From Sphingorhabdus profundilacus (lineage in GTDB: Bacteria; Pseudomonadota; Alphaproteobacteria; Sphingomonadales; Sphingomonadaceae): a stretch of 64,000 nt of DNA. The notes under the pieces are model-generated. The model saw only the letters and a list, made by a program, of their open reading frames with translations. It searched no databases and was not told where the DNA came from. Below, piece after piece: positions 1 to 8,222 of this stretch. The first letter of the stretch is position 1; the number at the start of each line of letters is the position of its first letter. The stretch spans positions 806,001 through 870,000 of the forward strand of contig NZ_SDWJ01000001.1 in NCBI RefSeq assembly GCF_009769755.1, written 5' to 3'. The position numbers were made by a program, and so were the translations under genes.

Positions 1-144
1 TTGGAACAAGGCGTCGTAAATCGGCAAAACCGCCCCGCCTGGATATCCGAATACGGTATCCACCCCCTGTTCAACGAGGCAGTCGATCAATATTTCCGCA
101 CCGGATTTTTCGGGCACTTTGTTGTCCTGTTCGATAATGTTCAC
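1..144 (-). CDS. ilvB: Acetolactate synthase large subunit, N-terminal fragment (runs off the left edge)
   Basis: Read on the minus strand from a GTG at 144, the first 48 codons give a peptide containing [16 protein letters not shown] and then [18 protein letters not shown], the hallmark N-terminus of the ThDP-dependent acetolactate synthase catalytic subunit. That enzyme condenses pyruvate into acetolactate at the head of valine, leucine and isoleucine synthesis. The conserved [10 protein letters not shown] turn is intact. No in-frame ATG exists upstream before a stop at 190-192; an out-of-frame ATG at 146 is followed at once by TGA, so GTG is the likely start. The gene follows miaA on the same strand after a gap of about 95 bp that holds a TTGACA-like -35 box at 228-233 on the minus strand, so it may have its own promoter. 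The rest lies outside the window. Confidence 0.85.
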   Translation of the reverse strand, partial: MNIIEQDNKVPEKSGAEILIDCLVEQGVDTVFGYPGGAVLPIYDALFQ

Positions 145-239
145 ATCACGGCTTGGCCTATATTTTCGCCATGCTGCGCTGCAATAGATTTAGCAAGAGG
201 GGTGCCACTAGTTATTAGAATATATTGTGTCAACCATTA

Positions 240-1172
240 TTATTGTAATAATATTTCAATTTCATCGCTATATTTGCCACTTAAAATATCATTCCGCCTT
301 GCCCATGCCGCTGGTGACTGGTTTCTGAACCAGGTATATTGCCGTTTGGCATATTGCCGTGTCGCTATTTTGCCCAGCGCCACGGCGTCATCCTGCGACA
401 ATTGGCCAGACAGAAAGTCGGATATCTCACGAACGCCGATGGCGCGCATCACCGGGGCATCGCCGGGAATCCGCCGCGCCAGCAATGCCGAAACTTCTGC
501 CACCGCACCTGCATCCATCATCGCGTCAAAGCGCCGATCGCACCGCTGATACAGCCAGTCACGCGGCGGCAGTAATATCAGGGGGCGCAATTCCACGGCA
601 TCACTTATGCCCCCCACTTTGTCCCGCCGCCAGTCGGCAATGCTGCGCCCCGTTGCCCTAAAAACCTCCAGCGCGCGGGCGATCCGGCTGCTGTCGGATG
701 GTGCCAGCATCGCGGCCATTTGAGGGTCCAGGGACCGCAATTCGGCAAAAGCGGCGGCCACATCTAGGCTGCGGATTTCTGCGCGCAACATAGGGTCGAT
801 ATCCGGAATTGGCGCGATACCATCCAGCAAGGTTCGCACGTAAAGCCCGGTGCCCCCGACCAGCACCGGCAAAGCGCCCGATTGATGGGCGCGGGTGATT
901 TCCGTTTTTGCATCAGCCGCCCATTGCGCCGCAGAGCAGGTTTTGGTCCCATCCAGATAGCCAAATAGACGATGCGGCGCGCTCGTGAGTTCGTGGGGTG
1001 AAGGTTGCGCGCTCAATATCGGTAAATCGGAATATACTTGCGCGCTGTCGGCGTTGATAATCACAATATTACGCTTTTTTGCCAGATGCAGCGCGAGTGC
1101 GGTCTTGCCGCTGGCGGTTGGACCCGCAATAAGCGCCAACTTCGGCTTAGTTTCAGGATTCGATATGCCCAT
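240..1172 (-). CDS. miaA: tRNA dimethylallyltransferase
   Basis: MiaA transfers a dimethylallyl group to A37 of tRNAs that read UNN codons. The 310-residue product has the P-loop GPTASGKT at residues 17-24, the NADSAQVY substrate motif, VGGTGLYVR, and the C-terminal ATRQYAKRQYTWFR motif, which together are diagnostic. The reading frame stays open 87 codons further upstream, but that extension is antisense to serB and lacks family similarity, so the ATG at 1172 is chosen. This start sits only a few bases from the divergent serB start: the two reading frames overlap by 8 nt at their 5' ends, so each promoter must lie inside the other gene. Length is normal for the family. Confidence 0.95.
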   Translation of the reverse strand: MGISNPETKPKLALIAGPTASGKTALALHLAKKRNIVIINADSAQVYSDLPILSAQPSPHELTSAPHRLFGYLDGTKTCSAAQWAADAKTEITRAHQSGALPVLVGGTGLYVRTLLDGIAPIPDIDPMLRAEIRSLDVAAAFAELRSLDPQMAAMLAPSDSSRIARALEVFRATGRSIADWRRDKVGGISDAVELRPLILLPPRDWLYQRCDRRFDAMMDAGAVAEVSALLARRIPGDAPVMRAIGVREISDFLSGQLSQDDAVALGKIATRQYAKRQYTWFRNQSPAAWARRNDILSGKYSDEIEILLQ

Positions 1173-2058
1173 CGCCACGTTAATAGCAGCAGATTTGACC
1201 GAAAGCGGAGTAATTTCCGAAGCCTGTGACCGTCTGGCGCAGGCAGGCTGCATCCCGGCGGAGATCGAATGGATCGACACCGGCAAAGCCCTGGACATCG
1301 GCTTTACCGGAGACATAGCGTCCGCACGACGGGCGCTGTCCCCGCTTGAGGCGGATTTTGACATCATCTGCCAATCCGGCCTCCATCGCCGCAAGATGTT
1401 GCTGGTGTCCGATATGGATAGCACGATGATCACCGTCGAATGTATCGACGAACTGGCCGACTATGCCGGGATAAAGGTCGAAATTGCCGCGATCACCGAG
1501 CGCGCGATGGCAGGCGAGCTGGATTTTGCCGAGGCATTGACGGCGCGGGTCGCCTTGTTGGCGGGGCTAGATGAAAAAATCATTGCCCGATGCCTTGAAG
1601 AACGTGTGCGTCCAATGCCGGGGGCCGGGACTTTGGTAAAGACAATGGCCAATTGGGGCGCGCATCGGGTGCTGGTGTCGGGCGGATTTACGCGCTTTGC
1701 CGATGAGGTCGCGCACAATCTGGGTTTTGCCGAGGTTCACGCCAATATATTGGAAATTGTTGATGGCAATCTGACCGGTGCCTTGATCGGGTCGATTGTC
1801 GACGCGGCAACCAAGCGCGCGGTTCTGGAGGCTGCGGCGGCCAGACAGGGCATTTTGATGGAGGGGGCATTGGCGGTTGGCGATGGTGCAAACGACCTGC
1901 CCATGATCGCCGCTGCGGTTACAGGCGGGGGGATCGGTGCCGGTTTTCGCCCACGACCGGTTTTGGCGACGGCTTCCAATTTTGGGATCCGGCACAATGA
2001 CCTGACCGCATTGCTCTATGCCCAAGGTGTCGGGCGCGGCGATTGGGCAGATTTTTAG
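1165..2058 (+). CDS. serB: Phosphoserine phosphatase
   Basis: SerB removes phosphate from O-phospho-L-serine, the last step of serine synthesis. The 297-residue protein has the HAD motif I VSDMDSTMI (nucleophile Asp83, acid Asp85), motif II VSGGF, and motif III/IV VGDGANDLPMI. The N-terminal ~75 residues form the regulatory-type region common in alphaproteobacterial SerB. The ATG at 1165 gives the usual M-x-I-A-T-L-I-A beginning; the longer open frame to 985 is antisense to miaA. The divergent neighbour miaA overlaps at the start by 8 nt. The gene is followed by about 100 bp before sodC. Confidence 0.95.
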   Translation: MPIATLIAADLTESGVISEACDRLAQAGCIPAEIEWIDTGKALDIGFTGDIASARRALSPLEADFDIICQSGLHRRKMLLVSDMDSTMITVECIDELADYAGIKVEIAAITERAMAGELDFAEALTARVALLAGLDEKIIARCLEERVRPMPGAGTLVKTMANWGAHRVLVSGGFTRFADEVAHNLGFAEVHANILEIVDGNLTGALIGSIVDAATKRAVLEAAAARQGILMEGALAVGDGANDLPMIAAAVTGGGIGAGFRPRPVLATASNFGIRHNDLTALLYAQGVGRGDWADF

Positions 2059-2156
2059 ACGATGATGGGAACCCTAAACGGTTTGAACTGGTTAGTGTTT
2101 CTGATACCAATGCCAACGTGGCCCTCGGGTCCAATGTGCGAAAATAGGAAAACAGC

Positions 2157-2684
2157 ATGCGTTCATTTTTAACGATGTGTATCCTTCCCCTTGTGGCGGG
2201 ATGTTCGACAATGGCCTCACCCCCGAACAGTGCGGCAACCGAGATCATATCTGCGGATTTAATAACCGCTGATGGCGTGTCGGTTGGCGTTGCTTCGCTG
2301 ACAAAACAAAATGACGGGCTATATCTTGCGGTCAGCGCTCAGGCATCGACATCCGGGACATTCGGCATGCATCTGCACAGTATCGGCAAATGTGAAGGCC
2401 CTGATTTCGCCACCGCCGGGGGCCATTGGAACCCTGGAATGAAACAACATGGACGCGACAACCCGATGGGCGCGCATGGCGGCGACCTTCCCAATGCGAT
2501 TGTTGGCGCGGATAACAAGGTGTTGTTGGTATTCCGGATACCCGATATAGTTTTAAAAGGCGAAGGCGGTTTGCTTGATGCAGACGGCGCGGCGCTGATC
2601 ATTCATGAAAAGCAGGATGATTATAAAACCGATCCAACGGGAAATAGCGGTAAACGCGTGATATGCGGCGTGTTTAAGGGATGA
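2157..2684 (+). CDS. sodC: Periplasmic Cu/Zn superoxide dismutase, predicted lipoprotein
   Basis: This enzyme dismutes superoxide in the periplasm. The 175-residue product carries copper and zinc ligands in the expected order: His72 and His74 (GMHLHSIGKC), His90 (GGHWNP), His98, His107 and Asp110 (HGGDLPN), and His150 (IIHEKQDD). Cys79 and Cys170 are placed for the conserved disulfide, and Arg167 sits where the substrate-guiding arginine is expected. The N-terminus has a short hydrophobic stretch ending VAGC (Cys16), a lipobox, so it is probably membrane-anchored. It appears monocistronic and converges on an L,D-transpeptidase gene, with a long inverted repeat between them. Confidence 0.93.
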   Translation: MRSFLTMCILPLVAGCSTMASPPNSAATEIISADLITADGVSVGVASLTKQNDGLYLAVSAQASTSGTFGMHLHSIGKCEGPDFATAGGHWNPGMKQHGRDNPMGAHGGDLPNAIVGADNKVLLVFRIPDIVLKGEGGLLDADGAALIIHEKQDDYKTDPTGNSGKRVICGVFKG

Positions 2685-2749
2685 TATCTGGGCAGAAGGT
2701 GTTGGGAAATTGCTCCTAACGCCCTCTTTTGACGGAGCCGTTGTGAATA

Positions 2750-2853
2750 TTTTTCGTCAGAAGGAATAAGAAAAAAAGGAAGAAGAGGCGCAATTTTTTA
2801 AATCACGCCGCCGTTACTTTTTCCTTATTATTCTTTTTCCTTCTGACGAAAAA
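2750..2853. repeat. Long inverted repeat between convergent genes
   Basis: Arms of about 30 bp, beginning TTTTTCGTCAGAAGGAA at 2750 and ending with the reverse complement (TTCCTTCTGACGAAAAA) near 2853, flank a ~40 bp centre. The outer 17 bp match exactly and the inner A/T-rich parts match imperfectly. It could act as a bidirectional terminator (both ends give A- or T-runs) for sodC and the converging transpeptidase gene, or be a decayed miniature mobile repeat. No other copy was noticed in the window. Confidence 0.7.
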
Positions 2854-2880
2854 AACCGGCGCCGCGGGTTAGACCAGAGC

Positions 2881-3513
2881 CTAAGCCTTGTCGGCGAACA
2901 ATAACGTCCCCGGAGCGACCTGCTGGAGTATCTGTCCGATATCATTTTGGTCAAAGGCGAAGCAGCCTTGGCTTCTGCCGATTTTGCCCTGTTCCTGAAT
3001 GAGCGACCTGTTCACATACCAGGCCGGATGAATGACAATCGCCCGCGCTTCCGCCTGGTCATTTTGCGGTTCGAGGCCAAGCAGGCGGCGGGATTCGCCA
3101 TATTGGCCGAAATAGGTTTCGCCGACCATATAGGCACCCGCCGAGGTCGCTTCTGACCCATGGCTGTTGGAAAAGCTTTGGACCCAACCGCTGTGCGAAG
3201 GATCAGAGCCTTTGCCATGGGCGACAAGGAATGAGGTCGCTTTCCCGCTTTTAAGATCAACGATATAAAAACGCGGGTCGCGTGATGGTTTTGAAAAATC
3301 GGCAATGGCCAACCGGTCGGTCACATGGATGCGGGACCGGTGCGTGTCCAGGGCGGCCTTGGCCCGTGCGAGCAAAATCGGCGAGGGGCCGTCACCTGCC
3401 GGTGTTCCGGTGCCCGACTGGAAAATGACATCGTGCGCGAAACCGGGCGCGGCGAAGGCTGCGGCACCGATGATGGCCGAATGGAAAAACTGTCTGCGCC
3501 CAAAATTGATCAT
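2881..3513 (-). CDS. Murein L,D-transpeptidase catalytic domain protein (YkuD_2 type), likely Tat-exported
   Basis: The 210-residue product has the pattern of the YkuD_2 (PF13645) family: VAHGKGSDPSHSGWV, FSNSHGSEATSAGAY, GETYFGQYGESRRLLGLE, the IVIHPAWYV histidine segment and the GRSQGCFAF cysteine segment. Such proteins are predicted peptidoglycan L,D-transpeptidases or relatives. The N-terminus MINFGRRQFFHSA with a following Ala-rich hydrophobic stretch resembles a twin-arginine signal. The frame extends 8 codons upstream to a TTG, but the ATG at 3513 gives the cleaner signal peptide; no strong ribosome-binding site is visible. It is divergent from a second L,D-transpeptidase of a different subfamily, separated by ~194 bp. 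Confidence 0.88.
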   Translation of the reverse strand: MINFGRRQFFHSAIIGAAAFAAPGFAHDVIFQSGTGTPAGDGPSPILLARAKAALDTHRSRIHVTDRLAIADFSKPSRDPRFYIVDLKSGKATSFLVAHGKGSDPSHSGWVQSFSNSHGSEATSAGAYMVGETYFGQYGESRRLLGLEPQNDQAEARAIVIHPAWYVNRSLIQEQGKIGRSQGCFAFDQNDIGQILQQVAPGTLLFADKA

Positions 3514-3707
3514 GATAGGAGAGATAGTGACTGGCAAGCGTTGCTAAAAGCCTTACATCCGGCATTTGGCCGCAAATTGCGGACGGTTAGGCTCGATTAT
3601 TTTTGCTGCCACGCGAAAATCCGGTCGAAAGCATCGTCGGCAATTGCTATATGGGCAGAATAACGCAGGTCGCAAAAAGCGTATCCATCTTCATTCGGGG
3701 CATTTTC

Positions 3708-4436
3708 ATGCAGTTCCTTGCGATCATTCGCAATTTGTCGGCCAGCCTGATGCTGGTAATCACCGCGCCTGCCTTGGCGCAGGTGGCAGGGGAGGGCGCT
3801 GCGACGCAGCAACTGCCGCCGCCGCCTGTTGCGCCGCCAATGCAGCAGGCGGAAACGCCCCCGCCGTCGTTAACGCCCCCGCCGCCCGCCCCAAAACCGG
3901 TCCGCAAGAAGGGACCTGTCGACGCGCTCAAACCGGGTCAATTTGTTTGGGAAACGCGGGAAAGTTATGAAGGGCCGATGAAAATTGTGGTCGTGCTCGA
4001 TATCCAGCGGATCTATGTTTTCCAGAATGACAAGCTGCTGGGTTTCAGCACGATTTCCTCCGGTAAAAAGGGGAAGGAAACGCCGACTGGCTATTTCAAT
4101 ATTCTGCAAAAGAATATCGATCATAAGTCAAATCTCTACAGCAACGCGCCCATGCCCTATATGCAGCGGCTGACCTGGGACGGCATCGCCATGCATGGCG
4201 GCCAATTGCCCGGCTATCCCGCTTCCCATGGGTGCATCCGCCTGCCGCATCCTTTTGCAAAGGCCCTGTTTGATGCAACGCAGATGAATCAGGAAGTGGT
4301 CGTGCTGCAAAATATTTCGACCCCTGTGAAGCGGCCCGAGCCCAAGGTGGAGCCTGTGGCTGAACCAGCGGTGGAAACGGGGGTCCCTGTTAATCAGCCC
4401 GGACCCATAGCACCAATCGCGGTGCCCGGTACCTGA
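3708..4436 (+). CDS. L,D-transpeptidase (YkuD family) with proline-rich linker
   Basis: The 242-residue product has a signal peptide (hydrophobic core then APALAQ), a proline-rich linker at residues 36-68, and a YkuD domain with the catalytic signature SHGCIRLP (His174, Cys176) plus the upstream MHGG histidine (His163). These enzymes form 3-3 peptide crosslinks in peptidoglycan or attach proteins to it. The domain begins with MKIVVVLDIQRIYVFQNDKLL and has the GKETPTGYFNI loop typical of the family. The C-terminal ~35 residues are Pro/Val/Glu-rich and probably disordered. The ATG at 3708 is preferred over the upstream frame start at 3603 because the signal peptide begins there. Confidence 0.92.
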   Translation: MQFLAIIRNLSASLMLVITAPALAQVAGEGAATQQLPPPPVAPPMQQAETPPPSLTPPPPAPKPVRKKGPVDALKPGQFVWETRESYEGPMKIVVVLDIQRIYVFQNDKLLGFSTISSGKKGKETPTGYFNILQKNIDHKSNLYSNAPMPYMQRLTWDGIAMHGGQLPGYPASHGCIRLPHPFAKALFDATQMNQEVVVLQNISTPVKRPEPKVEPVAEPAVETGVPVNQPGPIAPIAVPGT

Positions 4437-4458
4437 AGGGCGAAAATCCCGATTGACG

Positions 4459-4474
4459 TTTACGCTAACGTAAA
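4459..4474. promoter_or_regulatory. Palindromic operator candidate upstream of merR
   Basis: A perfect 6+6 inverted repeat, TTTACGCTAACGTAAA, lies about 40 bp upstream of the MerR-family gene and directly downstream of a TTGACG hexamer (4453-4458) that could serve as a -35 box. MerR-type regulators bind short palindromes inside their own promoters. As I recall, LiuR-like MerR regulators of acyl-CoA catabolism use a similar ACG..CGT-centred palindrome. The position fits autoregulation and control of the downstream acyl-CoA dehydrogenase. Confidence 0.6.
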
Positions 4475-4512
4475 GTAGTGACGTTAGTGCAACGAAGAGG
4501 GATAACGTCGCT

Positions 4513-4965
4513 ATGGATCATCTGTCACGAAATGAACGGCATGCCGATGCCACAATTGACACGCCTGATGTATTCAATCGCGATTCCTTTACAATTTCCG
4601 ATTTGTCGACCGAATTTGACGTCACCGCCCGTGCATTGCGCTTTTATGAGGATCAAGGGCTTATTTCGCCGGAACGACTTGGTCTGGCGCGTATCTATTC
4701 GAAGCGGGACCGGGCGAGGTTGGCGTGGATATTAAGGGCGAAGCGCGTCGGGTTCAGCCTTGCGGAAATTCGCGAGATGATCGACCTGTATGACCTGAAT
4801 GATGGCCGCAATATCCAGCGCCGCGTGACAATCGAAAAATGCCGGGACCGTATCAATTTATTAAAGGCGCAACGTGATGATATCGAAAGCGCGATCAACG
4901 AACTGACCGACTTTGTAGCCATGGTCGAACAGGTCGAAGAATCCGAAAAATCGGCTGCGGCCTGA
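4513..4965 (+). CDS. MerR-family transcriptional regulator (LiuR-like)
   Basis: The 150-residue protein has a winged helix-turn-helix beginning FTISDLSTEFDVTARALRFY, with the MerR hallmark LRFYEDQGLISPER and the second helix AWILRAKRVGFSLAEIREMI. A coiled-coil dimerisation helix (about 100-145) follows. There is no C-terminal metal or ligand domain with conserved Cys pairs, so it is not a metal sensor. Such compact MerR proteins sit beside acyl-CoA dehydrogenase genes and control fatty-acyl or branched-chain amino-acid breakdown. The acyl-CoA dehydrogenase gene follows after only 33 bp, presumably in one transcript. An AGAGG motif lies about 12 bp before the ATG, and a palindromic operator candidate lies upstream. 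Confidence 0.88.
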   Translation: MDHLSRNERHADATIDTPDVFNRDSFTISDLSTEFDVTARALRFYEDQGLISPERLGLARIYSKRDRARLAWILRAKRVGFSLAEIREMIDLYDLNDGRNIQRRVTIEKCRDRINLLKAQRDDIESAINELTDFVAMVEQVEESEKSAAA

Positions 4966-4998
4966 AACTTTTTATCTTTACCCGTCGAAGGACATATC

Positions 4999-6798
4999 AT
5001 GCCAAATTATCAAGCTCCCGTTCGTGACACCCAATTTGTTATCAACGAAGTTTTGGGTATTGAACGCTTCGCCAACCTTCCCGGTTTTGAAAATGCCAGC
5101 GCCGACATGATCGAGGCGATTTTGGGCGAGGGTGCGAAATTTGTCGAGGGCGTGCTGTTCCCGCTTAATCAGGTTGGTGATTTGCAGGGCTGCACCCGGC
5201 ACGAAGATGGCAGCGTGACGACCCCTGACGGGTTTAAGGAAGCGTATAAGCAATATTGCGATGCCGGCTGGGGCACCTTGTCCGCGCCTGCCGAATTTGG
5301 CGGTCAGGGCATGCCGCACATCGTGTCGATGGCGTTTGAAGAATATATGGCCAGTTCCAACATGGCATTTGCCATGTATCCCGGCCTGACCCACGGCGCG
5401 GTATCGGCGATACTGGTCAAAGGCAGCGAAGAGCAAAAGGCCAAATATGCCCCGAACATGATCTCGGGCAAATGGGGTGGAACCATGAACCTGACGGAGC
5501 CGCATTGCGGCACCGATCTGGGCCTGATCCGCACCAAGGCGGTTCCCAATGGCGATGGGTCACATTCCATTACCGGCATGAAAATCTTCATTTCATCCGG
5601 CGAGCATGACTTGACCGAAAATATCATTCATCTGGTGCTGGCAAAGACACCCGATGCGCCGGACAATGTGAAGGGCATCTCGCTGTTCATCGTGCCCAAA
5701 TTTCTGGTCAATGATGATGGAACGCTGGGCGCACGCAATGCACTTTCTTGTGGATCGATCGAACATAAAATGGGCATTCACGGCAATTCGACCTGCGTGA
5801 TGAACTATGACGGCGCGACCGGTTATCTGGTGGGCGAAGAAAATAAGGGCCTTGCCGCGATGTTTATCATGATGAATATCGCGCGCCTTGGCGTGGGGCA
5901 GCAAGGTTTGGGCATTGCCGAAGTGGCGTATCAAAACGCGGTGCATTACGCACAGGACCGGCGTCAGGGACGGGCGCTTACCGGCCCGAAGGACCTTGAC
6001 CAGAAAGCCGACACCCTGTTCGTCCACCCCGATGTCCGCCGGATGTTGATGGATGCCAAAGCCTTTACCGAAGCAATGCGCGCCTTATGTCTGTGGGGCG
6101 CATTGCAGGCCGATTTGCTGCATCACGCACAGACCGAGGAAGAACGGCAGATGGCCGATGACCTGCTGTCATTGCTGACGCCGGTTATCAAAGGATATGG
6201 CACCGACAAGGGCTATGAAATCGCGACCAACGCGCAACAGGTTTATGGCGGACATGGCTATATTGGCGAATGGGGCATGGAACAATATGTCCGCGATGCG
6301 CGGATCGCCATGATCTATGAAGGCACCAATGGCGTGCAGGCGATGGACCTGGTTGGCCGCAAGCTGGCGCAAAATGGCGGCCGTGCGGTTCAGGCCTTTT
6401 TTAAGGTTGTCGATGACGAATGCGCTTCGGCAAAATCGGGTGCGCTCGCCGACCTTGCCGGTCGTCTGGAAAAAGCCAATGGCGAATTGAAGGCGGCGAC
6501 CATGTGGTTCATGCAAAATGGCATGGCGAACCCGGACAATGTCGGGGCAGGCGCACATCATTATATGCATATCATGGGCATTATCGCGCTCGGGCTGCAA
6601 TGGTTGCGTATGGCCGAAGCGGCGCAGCGGGCGCTTGATGCGGGAACCGGAAACGCGGCTTTTTACGAAACAAAGCTCGTTACGGCGCGCTATTTTGCGG
6701 AACGATTCTTGCCCGATTGCGGTTCGCTGCGTCGCAAGATTGAAGCCGGAAGCGAGGCGATTATGGCGCTATCACCCGCGATGTTTGCCGTCGCCTGA
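4999..6798 (+). CDS. Acyl-CoA dehydrogenase, DmdC-like (3-methylmercaptopropionyl-CoA dehydrogenase family)
   Basis: The 599-residue flavoenzyme is longer than ordinary ~380-residue acyl-CoA dehydrogenases because of an N-terminal extension and an extra C-terminal domain, as in DmdC-type enzymes. Visible motifs include [17 protein letters not shown] (FAD/substrate-binding middle domain), [20 protein letters not shown], and [10 protein letters not shown], where Glu441 is the expected catalytic base. It probably oxidises medium or long acyl-CoA, or methylthiopropionyl-CoA, to the enoyl-CoA; the substrate cannot be decided from sequence. A clear GAAGGA ribosome-binding site precedes the ATG. It is co-oriented with and likely controlled by the upstream MerR regulator. 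Confidence 0.92.
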   Translation: MPNYQAPVRDTQFVINEVLGIERFANLPGFENASADMIEAILGEGAKFVEGVLFPLNQVGDLQGCTRHEDGSVTTPDGFKEAYKQYCDAGWGTLSAPAEFGGQGMPHIVSMAFEEYMASSNMAFAMYPGLTHGAVSAILVKGSEEQKAKYAPNMISGKWGGTMNLTEPHCGTDLGLIRTKAVPNGDGSHSITGMKIFISSGEHDLTENIIHLVLAKTPDAPDNVKGISLFIVPKFLVNDDGTLGARNALSCGSIEHKMGIHGNSTCVMNYDGATGYLVGEENKGLAAMFIMMNIARLGVGQQGLGIAEVAYQNAVHYAQDRRQGRALTGPKDLDQKADTLFVHPDVRRMLMDAKAFTEAMRALCLWGALQADLLHHAQTEEERQMADDLLSLLTPVIKGYGTDKGYEIATNAQQVYGGHGYIGEWGMEQYVRDARIAMIYEGTNGVQAMDLVGRKLAQNGGRAVQAFFKVVDDECASAKSGALADLAGRLEKANGELKAATMWFMQNGMANPDNVGAGAHHYMHIMGIIALGLQWLRMAEAAQRALDAGTGNAAFYETKLVTARYFAERFLPDCGSLRRKIEAGSEAIMALSPAMFAVA

Positions 6799-6823
6799 CG
6801 GTCAACGGGGCGTGAATTGCGAT

Positions 6824-6857
6824 GGGAAGAGGCGGGTTTTCGGCCAGCCTCTTTCCC
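6824..6857 (+). terminator. Hairpin after the acyl-CoA dehydrogenase gene
   Basis: GGGAAGAGGC (6824-6833) pairs with GCCTCTTTCCC (6847-6857) with one bulged base and a ~13-base loop. It begins 26 bp past the stop codon. There is no clear T-run, so it is a weak or Rho-assisted terminator candidate. Confidence 0.4.
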
Positions 6858-6945
6858 GCCACTTACCGACGCATGATGCTGGCGTGCGGACCATATTTGG
6901 CCGATGTTCGGCTTTGACAGGGGGTTGGCTTTTAAGGAGCAACCA

Positions 6946-7230
6946 ATGTCTCAAAAACAAAAATGGGTCGCGAGCACTGTCGTATCGGCAATCGCAGCTT
7001 TAACTTTCCACAGCGCGGCTGTCGCGCAAACGGCACCTGCGCCCGAAGGGGCGGTGCCACCACCGACAATCGATTCCAACGAAGATGGCAAACCCGACGC
7101 ATGGGATCGTGATGGGAATGGTGTGCCCGATGCGTGGGATGTGAATGGAGACGGCAAACCGGACCGATTCGATAATGATGGCGACGGCAAGCCCGACGAC
7201 CCGATGGAGAAGAAATCCAAAGCTGAATAA
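6946..7230 (+). CDS. Small secreted protein with DxDxDG (thrombospondin type 3-like) calcium-binding repeats
   Basis: The 94-residue product starts at an ATG with a near-ideal AAGGAG site 7 bp upstream. A signal peptide with Lys at the start, a hydrophobic core and AVAQ cleavage site occupies residues 1-28. The mature part has a Pro-rich stretch, then four consecutive Asp-rich repeats of the type D-x-D/N-x-D-G-x-P-D (DSNEDGKPD, DRDGNGVPD, DVNGDGKPD, DNDGDGKPD). These resemble thrombospondin type 3 or EF-hand loops that bind calcium. The tail is Lys/Glu-rich. Function is unknown; an extracytoplasmic calcium-binding role is an inference. The gene stands alone with a terminator hairpin 40 bp downstream. 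Confidence 0.8.
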   Translation: MSQKQKWVASTVVSAIAALTFHSAAVAQTAPAPEGAVPPPTIDSNEDGKPDAWDRDGNGVPDAWDVNGDGKPDRFDNDGDGKPDDPMEKKSKAE

Positions 7231-7269
7231 GAGCGCCTTCGGGTCGCAAGGGGCGCTCATCAAAGCGGA

Positions 7270-7292
7270 GCCGGGGCACGATCTGCCCCGGC
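7270..7292. terminator. Bidirectional terminator hairpin
   Basis: GCCGGGGCA and TGCCCCGGC form a perfect 9-bp stem around a 5-base loop (cgatc). The hairpin sits between the convergent DxDxDG-repeat gene and cysK, followed on the plus strand by a short T-containing stretch. Confidence 0.7.
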
Positions 7293-7301
7293 CCGTTTCA
7301 T

Positions 7302-8222
7302 TCATTCCACTGGCAGGAAGTCGGGCACCGACAGATAGCGTTCGCCGGTGTCATAGTTGAAGCCCAAGATTCTGCTTCCGCTAGGCAGATCGGGCAACTT
7401 CTGCGCGATAGCGGCCAGTGTCGCACCTGATGAGATGCCGACCAGCATGCCTTCTTCACGCGCTGCACGGCGGGCCATTTCCTTTGCGCTTTCGGGATCA
7501 ACCTGAATAACGCCGTCGAGCAACGCCGTATGCAAATTGGCAGGGATGAAGCCTGCGCCTATGCCTTGGATGGCATGTGGCCCCGGTTGGCCGCCGCTGA
7601 TGACGGGGGACAATGTGGGTTCAACTGCAAAAATCTTGATGGCGGGCCACGCCTTTTTCAACACTTCGGCGCACCCGGTAATATGTCCGCCGGTGCCAAC
7701 ACCGGTTATCATGGCGTCAATGGGCGTGTCCGCGAAATCGGCCAATATTTCCTGAGCGGTCGTGTGGACATGTACATCGATATTGGCGGGGTTTTCAAAT
7801 TGTTGCGGCATCCAGGAATTGGGCGTTCCGGCCACCAGCTCCATCGCGCGTTCGATGGCGCCCTTCATACCCTTTTCACGGGGTGTCAGGTCAAATGTCG
7901 CCCCATAAGCAAGCATCAGGCGGCGGCGTTCGAGCGACATGGATTCGGGCATGACAAGGATCAGCCGATATCCCTTGACCGCCGCCACCATGGCCAGCCC
8001 GACGCCGGTATTCCCCGAAGTCGGCTCTATAATCGTTCCGCCGGGCTTCAGGCTTCCGTCCTTTTCCGCAGCTTCGATCATGGCAAGGCCGATCCGGTCC
8101 TTGATCGATCCGCCGGGGTTTGATCGCTCCGACTTCACCCACACTTCGGCGCCTGCAAACATCCGGCCAAGGCGGATATGCGGGCTGTTGCCGATGGTTT
8201 CGAGGATGGATTGCGCTTTCAT
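7302..8222 (-). CDS. cysK: Cysteine synthase A (O-acetylserine sulfhydrylase)
   Basis: CysK makes cysteine from O-acetylserine and sulfide using pyridoxal phosphate. The 306-residue protein shows the PLP lysine in NPGGSIKDR (Lys41), the substrate loop PTSGNTG (67-73), and the phosphate-binding [10 protein letters not shown] motif. The C-terminal GISSGA segment holds the serine that contacts the PLP nitrogen. Its ATG overlaps the TGA of the upstream MFS exporter gene (ATGA), so the two are translationally coupled. It converges on the small secreted-repeat gene with a terminator between. Confidence 0.95.
   Translation of the reverse strand: MKAQSILETIGNSPHIRLGRMFAGAEVWVKSERSNPGGSIKDRIGLAMIEAAEKDGSLKPGGTIIEPTSGNTGVGLAMVAAVKGYRLILVMPESMSLERRRLMLAYGATFDLTPREKGMKGAIERAMELVAGTPNSWMPQQFENPANIDVHVHTTAQEILADFADTPIDAMITGVGTGGHITGCAEVLKKAWPAIKIFAVEPTLSPVISGGQPGPHAIQGIGAGFIPANLHTALLDGVIQVDPESAKEMARRAAREEGMLVGISSGATLAAIAQKLPDLPSGSRILGFNYDTGERYLSVPDFLPVE

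Noticed and set aside
228-233. TTGACA box as a firm ilvB promoter
   Set aside because: No convincing -10 hexamer lies at 16-18 bp, so it was mentioned only as a possible -35.
1-549. 182-codon plus-strand open frame at the left edge
   Set aside because: It is antisense to ilvB and miaA, both clearly coding on the minus strand, and has no recognisable features.
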